NCBI GenBank assembly: GCA_041398245.1
Contig: JAWKVC010000017.1
Location: forward strand, 1 to 64,000
Length of the DNA: 64,000 bases
Source: UBA7672 sp041398245
Lineage (GTDB): Bacteria; Pseudomonadota; Alphaproteobacteria; Caulobacterales; Hyphomonadaceae
Direction of reading: 5' to 3'
Positions 16,876 to 25,393 of this stretch are shown piece by piece. The notes under the pieces were generated by a model. It was given only the letters and a program-made list of their open reading frames with translations, searched no databases and was not told the origin of the DNA. Both the position numbers and the translations under genes were made by a program. How positions within the stretch are numbered: position 1 is the first letter of the stretch; every line of letters begins with the position of its first letter.

Positions 16876-17916
16876 ATGATCCGGACAATCAGGTTTGGGC
16901 TGGCGGCTTGCGTCTTCGCATCCGCCGCGCCCGCGTTCGCGCAACCATCCGCGCCGGAAGGAGCGGTCGCCGCCGTTGCGCCGACCGAGGCGGAAATCGC
17001 CGAAATGACTGCAGCGTTCGAGGCTTCGCTAGAACACCGTAAGGGCGTCATCACGCTGGCGAAGGCCAATGTCGCGCTGAAGGTGCCGGAGAACTTCTAT
17101 TTCCTGGATGCTTCTGACGCCCATGATGTCCTTGTCGAGGCTTGGGGCAACCCGCCCGAAGCCGCGCAGGTGGACGGCATGCTCTTCCCGGAAGGATCGT
17201 CCCCGCTGGACGAGGACGCGTGGGGCGTCGTTCTGACTTACGAAGACACCGGTTACGTGTCGGACGACGATGCATCGGGCATCGACTATGACATGCTGAT
17301 CGATGCAATGCGTGACGGGCTCGACGCCGAGAACGCCCAGCGCCGCGCCAATGGTTATCCCAAGCTGGATATTATCGGCTGGGCGACGCAACCGCGCTAC
17401 GACGCCGCCGCGCACAAGCTCTACTGGGCGAAGGAGTTGTCTTTCGACGAGGATCCGGATCACACGTTGAATTACGACATGCGCGTGCTCGGCCGGTTTG
17501 GGGTTCTCTCGATGAACTTCGTTGCCGGCCTCGATCAGCTCAAGCTGGTCGAGCGCGCCTCACCGGAAGTGCTCGCGCTGGCCGAGTTCAACCCGGGCTC
17601 CCGGTATGATGAATTCAACGCCTCCACGGACGCCAAGTCCGATCTCGGCATAGCGGGCCTTATCGGCGGAGCCGCCGCAGCGTCGGTGCTGGCGAAGAAT
17701 GGCGGCATCATCGCCGCCATCCTGCTGTTCCTGAAGAAAGGCTGGATTCTTGTTGTCGCCGCCATTGGCGGCATCGGCGCGGTATTCCGCGGTCTCTTTG
17801 GCGGCAAGGCCAAGGCAGCAGCGAAAACCGAACAACGCGCCTCTACGGCTTTCTTTGACGGTCCCGCCTCCGAAGAATCGGAGCCGCCTTCCAAACCGCC
17901 ATCGAGCGGCAGCTGA
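16876..17916 (+). CDS. DUF2167 family membrane protein
   Basis: The protein has 346 residues from ATG 16876 (GGGGGG upstream). A cleavable signal peptide (about 1-23, 'AAPAFAQP') is followed by the DUF2167 domain (about 55-245), with its features 'ANVALKVPENFYFLD', 'WGVVLTYEDTGYVSDDDA' and 'IGWATQPRYDAAAHKLYW'. Two hydrophobic helices near 258-310 anchor a Lys/Ala-rich and Ser/Pro-rich tail. The family is widespread in Proteobacteria and has no assigned function. The gene ends 11 bases before a bidirectional terminator. Confidence 0.85.
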   Translation: MIRTIRFGLAACVFASAAPAFAQPSAPEGAVAAVAPTEAEIAEMTAAFEASLEHRKGVITLAKANVALKVPENFYFLDASDAHDVLVEAWGNPPEAAQVDGMLFPEGSSPLDEDAWGVVLTYEDTGYVSDDDASGIDYDMLIDAMRDGLDAENAQRRANGYPKLDIIGWATQPRYDAAAHKLYWAKELSFDEDPDHTLNYDMRVLGRFGVLSMNFVAGLDQLKLVERASPEVLALAEFNPGSRYDEFNASTDAKSDLGIAGLIGGAAAASVLAKNGGIIAAILLFLKKGWILVVAAIGGIGAVFRGLFGGKAKAAAKTEQRASTAFFDGPASEESEPPSKPPSSGS

Positions 17917-17926
17917 ACGGCGAAAG

Positions 17927-17957
17927 AAAAGGCCCGGAGTGACGCTCCGGGCCTTTT
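17927..17957. terminator. Bidirectional intrinsic terminator between convergent genes
   Basis: AAAAGGCCCGGAG (17927-17939) and CTCCGGGCCTTTT (17945-17957) form a perfect 13-bp stem with a 5-base loop. The A-run and T-run at the two ends serve both strands. It separates the DUF2167 gene from the minus-strand lipoprotein gene. Confidence 0.92.
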
Positions 17958-17978
17958 CATTCCTGCACTGGCGCTGGC

Positions 17979-18602
17979 CTATTTCGGGTTGCAGTAGACG
18001 AGGAAGTCGCGCGCCGCTGTATCGAAGTTCTTGAGCGAGCCGATGTGCTTGGCCTGAACCTGCGCTGCAGCATCCTTCACCAGCGTCCACTCGACCTCGC
18101 CCTTGTCGGAAAGGAACGAGACCATGTCGAGCTGGCCGATGCCGAGAAGATCCGCCGACGTAATCGGGAAGACGAAGTTCGCATCGCTCGAGCCCTTGGC
18201 CTGCTCGAACTTGCCGTTGATCTCGCGCATGGTTGCGCCCGTGCGGATACGATAGGTTGCTGACTGTCCGAGGCGGGCGATGTCCTGCTTGCCTACGCGC
18301 ATGGTGATGCCGCCATTGGCCGCGTTGCAGGAGGCATAGACGCCCAGCGGGTTGCTGGTCACGGCGACGTTCGCGCCGACCAGCGCCAGCACCGGATCGT
18401 CCGGCACAAGATTCTCTTCGGCCGCCCAGTGCGATGTCGAGGCAATGTTGAGGACGGTGACGGAACTGGCGGCGGCGGGCGTGGTGGCTGCGCCTGGCGT
18501 GGCCGTCCCGGATGGTCCGGCGTCCGGCGAGGCGGGCGTGCTGGTGGCGCACGCAGCGGCCATCAGACCTGCGGCAGCGGCGAGAGCGATTCGGCTGAAC
18601 AT
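17979..18602 (-). CDS. Hypothetical lipoprotein
   Basis: The protein has 207 residues from ATG 18602 (GGGGAAA upstream). Its signal peptide MFSRIALAAAAGLMAAAC has a lipobox Cys, and an Ala/Thr/Pro/Ser-rich linker of about 35 residues follows. The globular part has two Cys ('ASCNAAN' and the C-terminal 'VYCNPK'), which could form a disulphide. The linker-plus-domain layout suggests exposure in the periplasm. No family is recognised. Confidence 0.65.
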   Translation of the reverse strand: MFSRIALAAAAGLMAAACATSTPASPDAGPSGTATPGAATTPAAASSVTVLNIASTSHWAAEENLVPDDPVLALVGANVAVTSNPLGVYASCNAANGGITMRVGKQDIARLGQSATYRIRTGATMREINGKFEQAKGSSDANFVFPITSADLLGIGQLDMVSFLSDKGEVEWTLVKDAAAQVQAKHIGSLKNFDTAARDFLVYCNPK

Positions 18603-18659
18603 CGGAATTTCCCCTGTTTCAGTTTGGGCGAGGCGCATCTGGCCCCGGACGGAACGGTC

Positions 18660-19652
18660 TCAGATGGTGATGACGACTTTGCCCTTTGCGCGGCGTTCCG
18701 ACAGCTCCTTTATGGCGTCGGCGGCGCGTTCGAGCGGATAACGGTTGGAAATGTGAGGTTTGATCTTGCCGGCCTGATAAAGGCGGAAGAGGTCGGCCAG
18801 GTTGTCGGCATGGCCCTTCGGGTCGCGCGCCACGAAGGCGCCCCAGAATACGCCCACAATCTGGCAGGATTTCAGAAGCGTCAGATTGAGCGGCAGTTTC
18901 GGAATCCCGGCCGGGAAGCCGATCACCAGGAAACGGCCATCCCAGTTGAGCGCGCGGACGGCCGGCTCGGCGTAATCGCCTCCGACGCCATCATAGACAA
19001 CGTCAACGCCGCCGCCCGAGATCTCCTTGATCTGGTCCGAGAAGGCTTTCTGCTGCTCACGCGACAGTGGGTTCTCCGGATAGACCAGTCCCTTGTCAGC
19101 GCCCTTGGAGAGGCAGAAGTCCACCTTCTCCTGACTTGAGGCGGCGGCGATCACTTCTGCGCCCATCGCCTTGCCCAATTCGACGGCGGCGAGACCGACG
19201 CCGCCGGCCGCTCCCAGCACCAGCAGCTTTTCACCCGGCTGGATCTTCGCGCGATCCTTCAACGCGTAGTGCGACGTGCCATAGGTCATCAGCAGCGCAG
19301 CGGCCTCATCGAACGGCATGAAGTCGGGCAGAAGGTTCATGCGGCTGGCGTGAACCAGAATCTCTTCCGCCATGCCGCCCGCGCCGGTCGAGCCAAACAC
19401 CTTGTCGCCGACCTTGAACTGCGTGACGCCATCGCCGACGGCCTTCACCACGCCGGAAATCTCCCCGCCCGGCGAGAAGGGGCGGGGCGGCTTGTACTGA
19501 TACATGTCCTGGATGATCAGGAAGTCGGGAAAGTTCACGCCGACAGCCTTGACCGAAACGACAATCTCTCCGGCCTTGGGGGCGGGGGCGGGCACATCCT
19601 CCAGCACCAGCGTATCGGGCAGGCCCGGGGCCTTGGAGAGAATGGCTTTCAT
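18660..19652 (-). CDS. NADPH:quinone oxidoreductase (MDR superfamily, zinc-independent)
   Basis: The protein has 330 residues, starting at ATG 19652; the reading from 19670 adds six residues without support. The GroES-like N-terminal part has 'AVGVNFPDFLIIQDMY' and 'PGGEISGVVKAVG'. The Rossmann domain has 'LVLGAAGGVGLAAVELGKAMGAEVIAAASS' (near residue 143, quoted by its position), which carries the AAGGVG dinucleotide motif. Zinc-binding Cys/His of true alcohol dehydrogenases are absent, as in quinone oxidoreductases (QOR) and crotonyl-CoA-like reductases. The likely role is one- or two-electron reduction of quinones or enones in the cytoplasm; the substrate is unknown. Confidence 0.85.
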   Translation of the reverse strand: MKAILSKAPGLPDTLVLEDVPAPAPKAGEIVVSVKAVGVNFPDFLIIQDMYQYKPPRPFSPGGEISGVVKAVGDGVTQFKVGDKVFGSTGAGGMAEEILVHASRMNLLPDFMPFDEAAALLMTYGTSHYALKDRAKIQPGEKLLVLGAAGGVGLAAVELGKAMGAEVIAAASSQEKVDFCLSKGADKGLVYPENPLSREQQKAFSDQIKEISGGGVDVVYDGVGGDYAEPAVRALNWDGRFLVIGFPAGIPKLPLNLTLLKSCQIVGVFWGAFVARDPKGHADNLADLFRLYQAGKIKPHISNRYPLERAADAIKELSERRAKGKVVITI

Positions 19653-19832
19653 GGTTTGCGTGCTCCGCATGTCGTTCGTCGCCCTGCCTTAGCGAAGCTG
19701 GATCGGACTGTCATCCCGCCGCGTCGCTCGGCTCGTCCCGGAGTCTTTCTGTCCGGGGTGTTGTCCAGCCCAATTGCGGGCTAGGCTGGCTCCACGATTT
19801 AGATGGCTACCATCGGGGGAGGATGTCGGTCG

Positions 19833-20768
19833 ATGCGCGCTTTGCTGCTGGCCTGCTTCTGCCTGTCCGGTATGTCACCGGCCTTTGCACAGGGCGCCGC
19901 GGGCGTGGAGCGTACGCCCGATGGGCGGCCCGATCTGCAGGGCGTCTGGGCCACACGCTTCGTCACGCGCCTGGAACGGCCCGCCGTCGCCACCGCGCTC
20001 GAAGTCTCGGCCGATGAAGCCAAGAGGATCGTCGAGGACATGCGCTCGCGCTCAAGCGCCGTCACCGATCCCGATTTCGCCTTCTATGGCTTTGACCAGC
20101 TGGCGCAGGTCAACGGCAAATTCCGCACATCGCAGATGATCGACCCGCCTGATGGAAAAATACCCTACACGCAGGTCGGTATTGATCTCGCTGAAGCATT
20201 CGACATGCGCGAAAGCTATGCCTTCGACGATCCGGAGGATCGCCCGCCCTACGAAAGATGTCTTGCCGGGATCCTTGCGCCGCCGATACGCACGTTGCCG
20301 ATGCTCATCCCGATCCAGATCGTGCAGACGCCCGACGCGGTTGTCTTCACGAACGAGGATGTGCAGGGGCTCCGCATCGTGCCGGTCAACGCGAAGCCGT
20401 GGCCGGCTGTGGTCCAGCCGTTCGATGGGGTTGGGCGCGGACGGTGGGAAGACGACACGCTGGTGATCGAAACGACAGGCTTCAGGCCGGACGACATCGC
20501 ACGGCCGGATTTTGGCCCGCCGATCATGCTGACCGAGACGACCCTCATCACCGAGCGCTTCACACGCACGTCGCATGACGCGTTGCTGTACCAGTACACT
20601 GTTGAGGATGCGCATCTCTACACGCAGCCATGGAGCGCCGAGTTCGTCATGACGCTGGAGCCCGACGGCGTCGTTCACGAATACGCCTGCCATGAAGCTA
20701 ACCACTCGCTCGGCAACATGCTTCTGGCTGGACGCCTTGGGCGGCAATCGAAGCCGGATCCAAAATAG
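19833..20768 (+). CDS. Secreted protein of an uncharacterised proteobacterial/acidobacterial family
   Basis: The protein has 311 residues from ATG 19833. The signal peptide MRALLLACFCLSGMSPAFAQ is cleaved after Ala-Gln. The mature start 'TPDGRPDLQGVWATR' and the later 'GRWEDDTLVIETTGF' and 'ITERFTRTSHDALLYQY' segments are shared by a large family of exported proteins seen in soil and aquatic bacteria. These usually bear the 'GRWEGDTLVVET' signature and have no assigned role. The 280 bases downstream hold no recognisable gene. Confidence 0.7.
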   Translation: MRALLLACFCLSGMSPAFAQGAAGVERTPDGRPDLQGVWATRFVTRLERPAVATALEVSADEAKRIVEDMRSRSSAVTDPDFAFYGFDQLAQVNGKFRTSQMIDPPDGKIPYTQVGIDLAEAFDMRESYAFDDPEDRPPYERCLAGILAPPIRTLPMLIPIQIVQTPDAVVFTNEDVQGLRIVPVNAKPWPAVVQPFDGVGRGRWEDDTLVIETTGFRPDDIARPDFGPPIMLTETTLITERFTRTSHDALLYQYTVEDAHLYTQPWSAEFVMTLEPDGVVHEYACHEANHSLGNMLLAGRLGRQSKPDPK

Positions 20769-21049
20769 GGGCCGCCGCCCGTCAGTCTGGCCGGGGCGCC
20801 GGTCCGGGCAGGGAAGGTAGGGTGTACCGAAATCGCGGCGGATGTGTGCATCCAGCCAGTCCGGATACTGGACGCTGAGTTCGGTCGGCAGCGCGCGGTC
20901 ACGATCCGCAATATCGAAGGTGAGCGGCATACATTTCGACGCTATCCTTTGCCGGTTGCCTGCGCCAGTGACGAGGCTTGCGCCGGGCGCACGGGTCTGA
21001 AACCCTGCTAACGTGCGGTCCGCGAGAGGTCGCGCGAGGGAGGGCAACA

Positions 21050-22120
21050 ATGTTCCGATCGATCAGCCGCCGTCTGTTTGCCGGCGCCATTGCGGGCGCG
21101 GCGTTGGCGCTCGCGGCGTGCGTCACCCAACCTGAGACAACGCCGGCTCCGGTCGATGGCGTCTCCTTCCGGATGGTGGAGACGAACGGCATCAAGCTGC
21201 GCGTGGCGGAAGCAGGCGAGGGGCCGCTCGTCGTGCTCGTGCATGGCTGGCCGGAAAGCTGGTATTCATGGCGTCACCAGATTCCTGTGATCGCCAAGGC
21301 GGGATACAAGGTCATCGCGCCCGACATGCGCGGCTTTGGCGGGTCCGATAAGCCGCCGAACGTTGACGATTACGACGTGAAGGATCTTGCCGGCGATATC
21401 GTCGGACTGCTCGACGCCTATGGCGCCGAGAAGGCGATCATCATCGGGCACGACTGGGGATCGATCGCGACCTGGAACAGCGTGATGCTGTACCCCGAGC
21501 GGTTCTCGGCGATGATCGCGATGAGCGTGCCGAATGGCGGGCGCGGCAACTCCTCGCCCATGGCGGCGATGCGCGCGGCCAACGGGGATAATTTCTACTA
21601 CATCCTCTACCATCAGGAGCCCGGCGTGGCCGAGGCCGAGTACGACGCCAATCCGCGCGGCCTCCTGCTTGGCATCTATGCGCCGCTGGATGCGCCGCGC
21701 GATCCGCCGCTGATCACTGATCCCAAGGCTTCGGCTGGCGGCTGGATTCCGCGGCTGGGCAAGCCGAAGGCGCTGCCTGCCTGGCTTCAGGAAAAGGATC
21801 TCGACTATTTCGTTTCGGAGTTCGAACGCGCGGGCTTCCGCGGCGGCGTGAACTACTACCGCAACATCGAGCGCAACTGGGAGATCACGCCCGAGCTCAC
21901 CGGCGTGCACATCAAGGTTCCGGTCGCCTTCATTGCTGGGACGGACGATATCGTCATTCGCGGCGCCAAGGCGGACATGCTTCGCGCCCAGATGTCCCGC
22001 GTGGCGGATGATCTGCGCGCCGTCACGCTCGTTCCCGGCGCCGGACACTGGATCCAGCAGGAAAAGCCGGAAGAGGTGAATGCCTTCATCATGGATTTCC
22101 TGAAGGGCCTGAAGCCGTAG
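21050..22120 (+). CDS. Epoxide-hydrolase-like alpha/beta hydrolase with Tat-type lipoprotein signal
   Basis: The protein has 356 residues from ATG 21050 (GAGGGAGGG upstream). The signal carries a twin-arginine-like 'SRRLFAG' followed by 'ALALAAC' with a lipobox Cys near residue 24. The hydrolase core has the oxyanion 'VLVHGWPESWYSW', the nucleophile elbow 'IIGHDWGSIA' with Asp as nucleophile (the epoxide hydrolase/haloalkane dehalogenase type) and the late His in 'VPGAGHWIQQEKP'. 'HGWPESW' with a GHDWG elbow favours epoxide hydrolase. Export as a lipoprotein suggests action on external epoxides or lipids. The substrate is unknown. Confidence 0.85.
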   Translation: MFRSISRRLFAGAIAGAALALAACVTQPETTPAPVDGVSFRMVETNGIKLRVAEAGEGPLVVLVHGWPESWYSWRHQIPVIAKAGYKVIAPDMRGFGGSDKPPNVDDYDVKDLAGDIVGLLDAYGAEKAIIIGHDWGSIATWNSVMLYPERFSAMIAMSVPNGGRGNSSPMAAMRAANGDNFYYILYHQEPGVAEAEYDANPRGLLLGIYAPLDAPRDPPLITDPKASAGGWIPRLGKPKALPAWLQEKDLDYFVSEFERAGFRGGVNYYRNIERNWEITPELTGVHIKVPVAFIAGTDDIVIRGAKADMLRAQMSRVADDLRAVTLVPGAGHWIQQEKPEEVNAFIMDFLKGLKP

Positions 22121-22162
22121 CGGCGGTTGACACGCAGCCATTGACGTCATTCACCGTCGCGC

Positions 22163-22660
22163 ATGAAACAGATCCGCGGATATTTCGGGGTCGGCGTCGA
22201 ATCCCTGTCGAAGCCCATGAATCTGGGCGCGCTCCAGCGCACGGCGCATGCCTTCGGCGCGGCTTTCACCTTCACGGTCGCCGCTGCGCCCAAGGTACGC
22301 GTGATGCACAATGCCGACACGTCGAAGTCGGATCTGCACGTGCCCTGGTATTTGTGGAATTCGGTCGAAGAGATGCAACTGCCGCGCGGCTGTCAGCTTG
22401 TCGGCGTCGAACTGACGGACGGCGCAGTCGAGCTGCCGGCCTTCCGCCATCCCCTGCGCGCCGCCTATGTCATGGGCGGAGAGGCGCGGGATTTATCGCC
22501 GGAGATGCAGGCCCGTTGCGCGCATATCGTGAAGATACCGACGCGCTTCTGCATCAATGTCGGGCTGGCTGGCGCGCTGGTTATGTATGACCGCGTGCTG
22601 TCGATGGGAAACTGGCCGCCACGGCCGGTGAAAGCCGGCGGACCTGCTCGCAAGGCCTAG
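22163..22660 (+). CDS. SpoU/TrmH-family RNA 2'-O-methyltransferase
   Basis: The protein has 165 residues. It contains the SPOUT knot motifs in order: motif 1 'LSKPMNLGALQRTAHAFG', motif 2 'AAYVMGGEARDLSP' and motif 3 'IVKIPTRFCINVGLAGALVMYDR'. It is short and has no extra RNA-binding domain, like TrmL or stand-alone TrmH homologues. The motif 1 Arg and motif 3 Asn that act in catalysis and SAM binding are present. The target nucleotide is not deducible. Its stop overlaps the convergent gene by 4 bases. Confidence 0.85.
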   Translation: MKQIRGYFGVGVESLSKPMNLGALQRTAHAFGAAFTFTVAAAPKVRVMHNADTSKSDLHVPWYLWNSVEEMQLPRGCQLVGVELTDGAVELPAFRHPLRAAYVMGGEARDLSPEMQARCAHIVKIPTRFCINVGLAGALVMYDRVLSMGNWPPRPVKAGGPARKA

Positions 22661-23094
22661 TCGAGATAGCTGCGCCCGCCCCGCCGCAGGTTGTTGCCGA
22701 CATAGGCAAGGCCCAGCCCGGCCACTGTGCCGATGCCCAGCACGATCGCCGCGACCGCGTCTTCCTTTTCAAGTCCGGTCGCCAGCAGGAAGACCAGCAT
22801 TGCGCCAAGCCCGAAGGCGATGGCGAGGCCAACCATGCGGGTCACGTCCGCCGTGAAATTCGCGATCGGCGCAGCCCGCCGCCAATGGCCGTAGATCAGG
22901 CGCCCGAGAAGCAGCACCACAATACCGCCCAAAACCCCGCCTGCCGCGCCGGTTGCGAGAACCGGGGGCGTCGCGGGCAGGTCGCCGGATTTAACAATGG
23001 AGACGGCCAGCACCGTCGCGCCTGCGATCGTCGCCAACAAGGCGGCGGCTCCAAGGCCCATGATGATTGCGCCACACGCGCGCCGCCACGCCAT
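22657..23094 (-). CDS. Hypothetical four-helix membrane protein
   Basis: The protein has 145 residues from ATG 23094 (AGGAG upstream); the longer reading from 23139 is less likely. Helices lie at about 8-32, 45-68, 88-108 and 115-135, Gly/Ala-rich, with short basic loops ('RLIYGHWRRAAPIA', 'NNLRRGGRSYLD'). No family is recognised. The 260 bases upstream to 23357 contain the start region of the sigma-54 regulator and nothing else that I can name. Confidence 0.6.
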   Translation of the reverse strand: MAWRRACGAIIMGLGAAALLATIAGATVLAVSIVKSGDLPATPPVLATGAAGGVLGGIVVLLLGRLIYGHWRRAAPIANFTADVTRMVGLAIAFGLGAMLVFLLATGLEKEDAVAAIVLGIGTVAGLGLAYVGNNLRRGGRSYLD

Positions 23095-23356
23095 GACGTA
23101 ACGAACTCCTGGATATCCCGCTGGATTCCGTGTGTCCAAAGCAGGCGGGGCGCCGTCCTATGTTTGCTTAATGCGGACAGATCGGCACCTCCGCCGACGC
23201 GATTTCCGGCCCAGATTGACGCAAAAAGCCCTGATTTCCGGGCGTTGCGTGAAATTCGCGCGAACCGCTTAAACGCATTTTCAAGCGTGCGTGCCAGTTT
23301 GAGCCGGAACAGGGAGGCCGCCTCAGAGCCTTCCGTCTACTGATGATGGTGTGGAC

Positions 23357-24811
23357 ATGGCCAAGACCGTTCTGGTCGTCGATGACGATCCAACTCAGCG
23401 CCGCCTGATGCAAGCCGCCGCCGAGAAGCAGGGCTTCCGCGCGCGTGTTGTCGAGAATGGCGAACGTGCGCTGGAAGAAGCTTCCGATCCGCGCAACGGC
23501 GTTGACGTTGTCCTGCTGGATCTGGTGATGCCGGGCCTCTCGGGCATGGAAACGCTCGAGCGCCTGATGGAGCGCCGCCCCGACCTTCCGGTCATCGTGC
23601 TCACCGCCACTGGCGGCATCGATACGGTTGTCCAGGCCATGCGCGCCGGCGCGATCGACTTCTTCGTCAAGCCGGCCAGCCCGGAACGCATCGGCATCTC
23701 GATCCGCAACGCCCTCAAGATGTCGGACCTGCGCGGCGAGGTGAAACGCCTCTCCAAGAAGTCCGAAGGCAAGATGGGTTTCGAGGACATGATCGCTGGC
23801 GCGCCCTCCATGCGCGGCGTCGTTCGCCTCGGCCAGCGCGCCGCCGCCTCGACCATTCCGATCCTCATCCTTGGTGAATCGGGCGTTGGCAAGGAAGTCG
23901 TCGCGCGTTGCATTCAGGGCGCGTCGGACCGCTCCGGCAAACCGTTCGTCGCGGTCAACTGCGGCGCCATTCCGGAAAACCTCGTCGAGTCGATCCTGTT
24001 CGGCCACGAGAAGGGCTCATTCACCGGCGCGCACGAGAAGAAGCTCGGCAAGTTCGTCGAAGCCGATCAAGGCACGCTGTTCCTCGACGAAGTCGGCGAA
24101 CTGCCGCTCGACATGCAGGTGAAGCTTCTGCGCGTCCTGCAGGAAGGCGAAGTCGATGCTGTGGGATCGCGCCGCCCGACCAAGGTCGACGTCCGCATCA
24201 TCTCGGCCACCAACCGCGATCTGGCCCAGCTGGTGAAGGAAGGCCGCTTCCGCGAGGACCTCTACTATCGCCTCAACGTCTTCCCGATCGAGATCCCCTC
24301 GCTGCGCGAGCGCAAGGAAGATCTCCCGGCGCTGATCGAGCACTTCGTGGCGCGCTTCAACGCCGAGGAAGGCAAGAACATCCCGGGCGTCGCCCAGGAC
24401 ACGCTGGGCATGCTGGTCAACTACGACTGGCCGGGCAACGTTCGCCAGCTGGAGAACTCGATCTTCCGCGCTGTCGTGCTGTCGGATGGCGGCGCGCTCA
24501 AGCCGGAAGACTTCCCGCAGATCTCGGGTCTGTCGTTCGCCTCGCCGTCGTCGGAGCCGATAGTTGCGCCTCCGGCCGCCAACGATCAGGCCGACCAGCC
24601 CGTCTCGATCACGGACGGCACGGGCGAGCTGCGCACGCTGGAAGCCATCGAACGCGACCTGATCCAGTTCGCCATCGATCACTATTCCGGTCATATGTCG
24701 GAAGTGGCCCGCCGGCTCGGCATCGGCCGCTCGACGCTTTATCGCAAGGTCCGCGAATACGATCTCAAGGTGCGCGAAGAGGGCGATGATCTGGACGCCG
24801 TCGGCGCCTGA
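23357..24811 (+). CDS. Sigma-54-dependent response regulator (NtrC family)
   Basis: The protein has 484 residues; ATG 23357 is preferred over the GTG two codons upstream. The receiver (1-118) has 'VVDDDPTQRR', phospho-acceptor Asp55 in 'LLDLVMPGL' and Lys in 'FVKPAS'. The AAA+ domain has Walker A 'GESGVGKE' (near 173), the sigma-54 contact loop 'GSFTGA' (Ser instead of the usual Ala), Walker B 'TLFLDEVGELP' and arginine fingers in 'FREDLYYRLNVFPI'. A Fis-type HTH 'MSEVARRLGIGRSTLYRK' ends the protein. It opens sigma-54 promoters in response to a kinase. No cognate kinase is next to it. An intrinsic terminator follows. Confidence 0.93.
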   Translation: MAKTVLVVDDDPTQRRLMQAAAEKQGFRARVVENGERALEEASDPRNGVDVVLLDLVMPGLSGMETLERLMERRPDLPVIVLTATGGIDTVVQAMRAGAIDFFVKPASPERIGISIRNALKMSDLRGEVKRLSKKSEGKMGFEDMIAGAPSMRGVVRLGQRAAASTIPILILGESGVGKEVVARCIQGASDRSGKPFVAVNCGAIPENLVESILFGHEKGSFTGAHEKKLGKFVEADQGTLFLDEVGELPLDMQVKLLRVLQEGEVDAVGSRRPTKVDVRIISATNRDLAQLVKEGRFREDLYYRLNVFPIEIPSLRERKEDLPALIEHFVARFNAEEGKNIPGVAQDTLGMLVNYDWPGNVRQLENSIFRAVVLSDGGALKPEDFPQISGLSFASPSSEPIVAPPAANDQADQPVSITDGTGELRTLEAIERDLIQFAIDHYSGHMSEVARRLGIGRSTLYRKVREYDLKVREEGDDLDAVGA

Positions 24812-24851
24812 TCGCGCTGTCAACGGGCGACATGACCGTTCAGGACTTCGG

Positions 24852-24887
24852 GGGCGCCATCTTCGGGATGGCGCCCTCTGCTTTTCT
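24852..24887 (+). terminator. Intrinsic terminator after the sigma-54 regulator
   Basis: GGGCGCCAT (24852-24860) and ATGGCGCCC (24868-24876) form a 9-bp stem with a CTTCGGG loop. A T-rich tail containing TTTT follows. It lies 40 bases after the stop. Confidence 0.85.
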
Positions 24888-24906
24888 GCCCGGGCCCGAA
24901 CGCACA

Positions 24907-24938
24907 AAGGCCGGCCGCGCCCACGCGCAGCCGGCCTT
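24907..24938 (-). terminator. Probable terminator downstream of rpsU
   Basis: AAGGCCGGC (24907-24915) and GCCGGCCTT (24930-24938) form a 9-bp stem with a 14-base loop, 28 bases beyond the rpsU stop on the minus strand. The T-run is short. Confidence 0.55.
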
Positions 24939-24965
24939 GTTCAATGTGCCGGTCAGTCTGGCCGT

Positions 24966-25184
24966 CTAGGCCTTCGGAAGCAGGCCTTCGCGCTGGGCGC
25001 GTTTGCGGGCGAGCTTGCGGGCGCGGCGAACGGCCTCGGCTTTCTCGCGGGCCTTGCGCTCCGAGGGCTTCTCGAAGTGGTTGCGACGCTTCATTTCGCG
25101 GAAGAGACCTTCACGCTGCATCTTCTTCTTGAGCGCCTTCAACGCCTGATCGACGTTGTTATCGCGGACAACGATCTGAACTAT
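24966..25184 (-). CDS. rpsU: 30S ribosomal protein S21, apparently initiated at ATA
   Basis: The protein has 72 residues when read from ATA at 25184: MVQIVVRDNNVDQAL opens it, then the S21 core 'LKKKMQREGLFREMK' and the basic tail 'RRARKLARKRAQREG'. These are the family's standard sequences and length, so the gene is certain. There is no in-frame ATG, GTG or TTG between the conserved N-terminus and the frame upstream. The codon that aligns with the usual initiator Met is ATA, with GGAGAG six bases before it. S21 sits at the 30S platform near the anti-Shine-Dalgarno and helps initiation. It is divergent from the COQ9 gene, a common alphaproteobacterial arrangement. A sequencing error of ATG to ATA is the main alternative. 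Confidence 0.9.
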   Translation of the reverse strand: MVQIVVRDNNVDQALKALKKKMQREGLFREMKRRNHFEKPSERKAREKAEAVRRARKLARKRAQREGLLPKA

Positions 25185-25190
25185 TTGAAA

Positions 25191-25196
25191 CTCTCC
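25191..25196 (-). promoter_or_regulatory. Ribosome binding site deciding the rpsU start
   Basis: GGAGAG on the minus strand ends six bases before ATA 25184. That is ideal spacing for that codon and for no ATG/GTG/TTG in the frame. It supports initiation at ATA. Confidence 0.7.
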
Positions 25197-25393
25197 ATCG
25201 GTTTCCCGGCCGGCTCCGGGGGATTGGTCAGATACGCAACAAACGCCGAAACGGCCGCGAACGCTCCCGCAAGGGATGCGTTGGCCCGCTCGACGGGTGA
25301 ATTTTCCAGCTCGCCACGGAATGCCATGACGGGCAGGCGGCGCTCCGATACCATATCAAACCGGGCCTGCCTACTGCCCAAAAACCACGGAAA

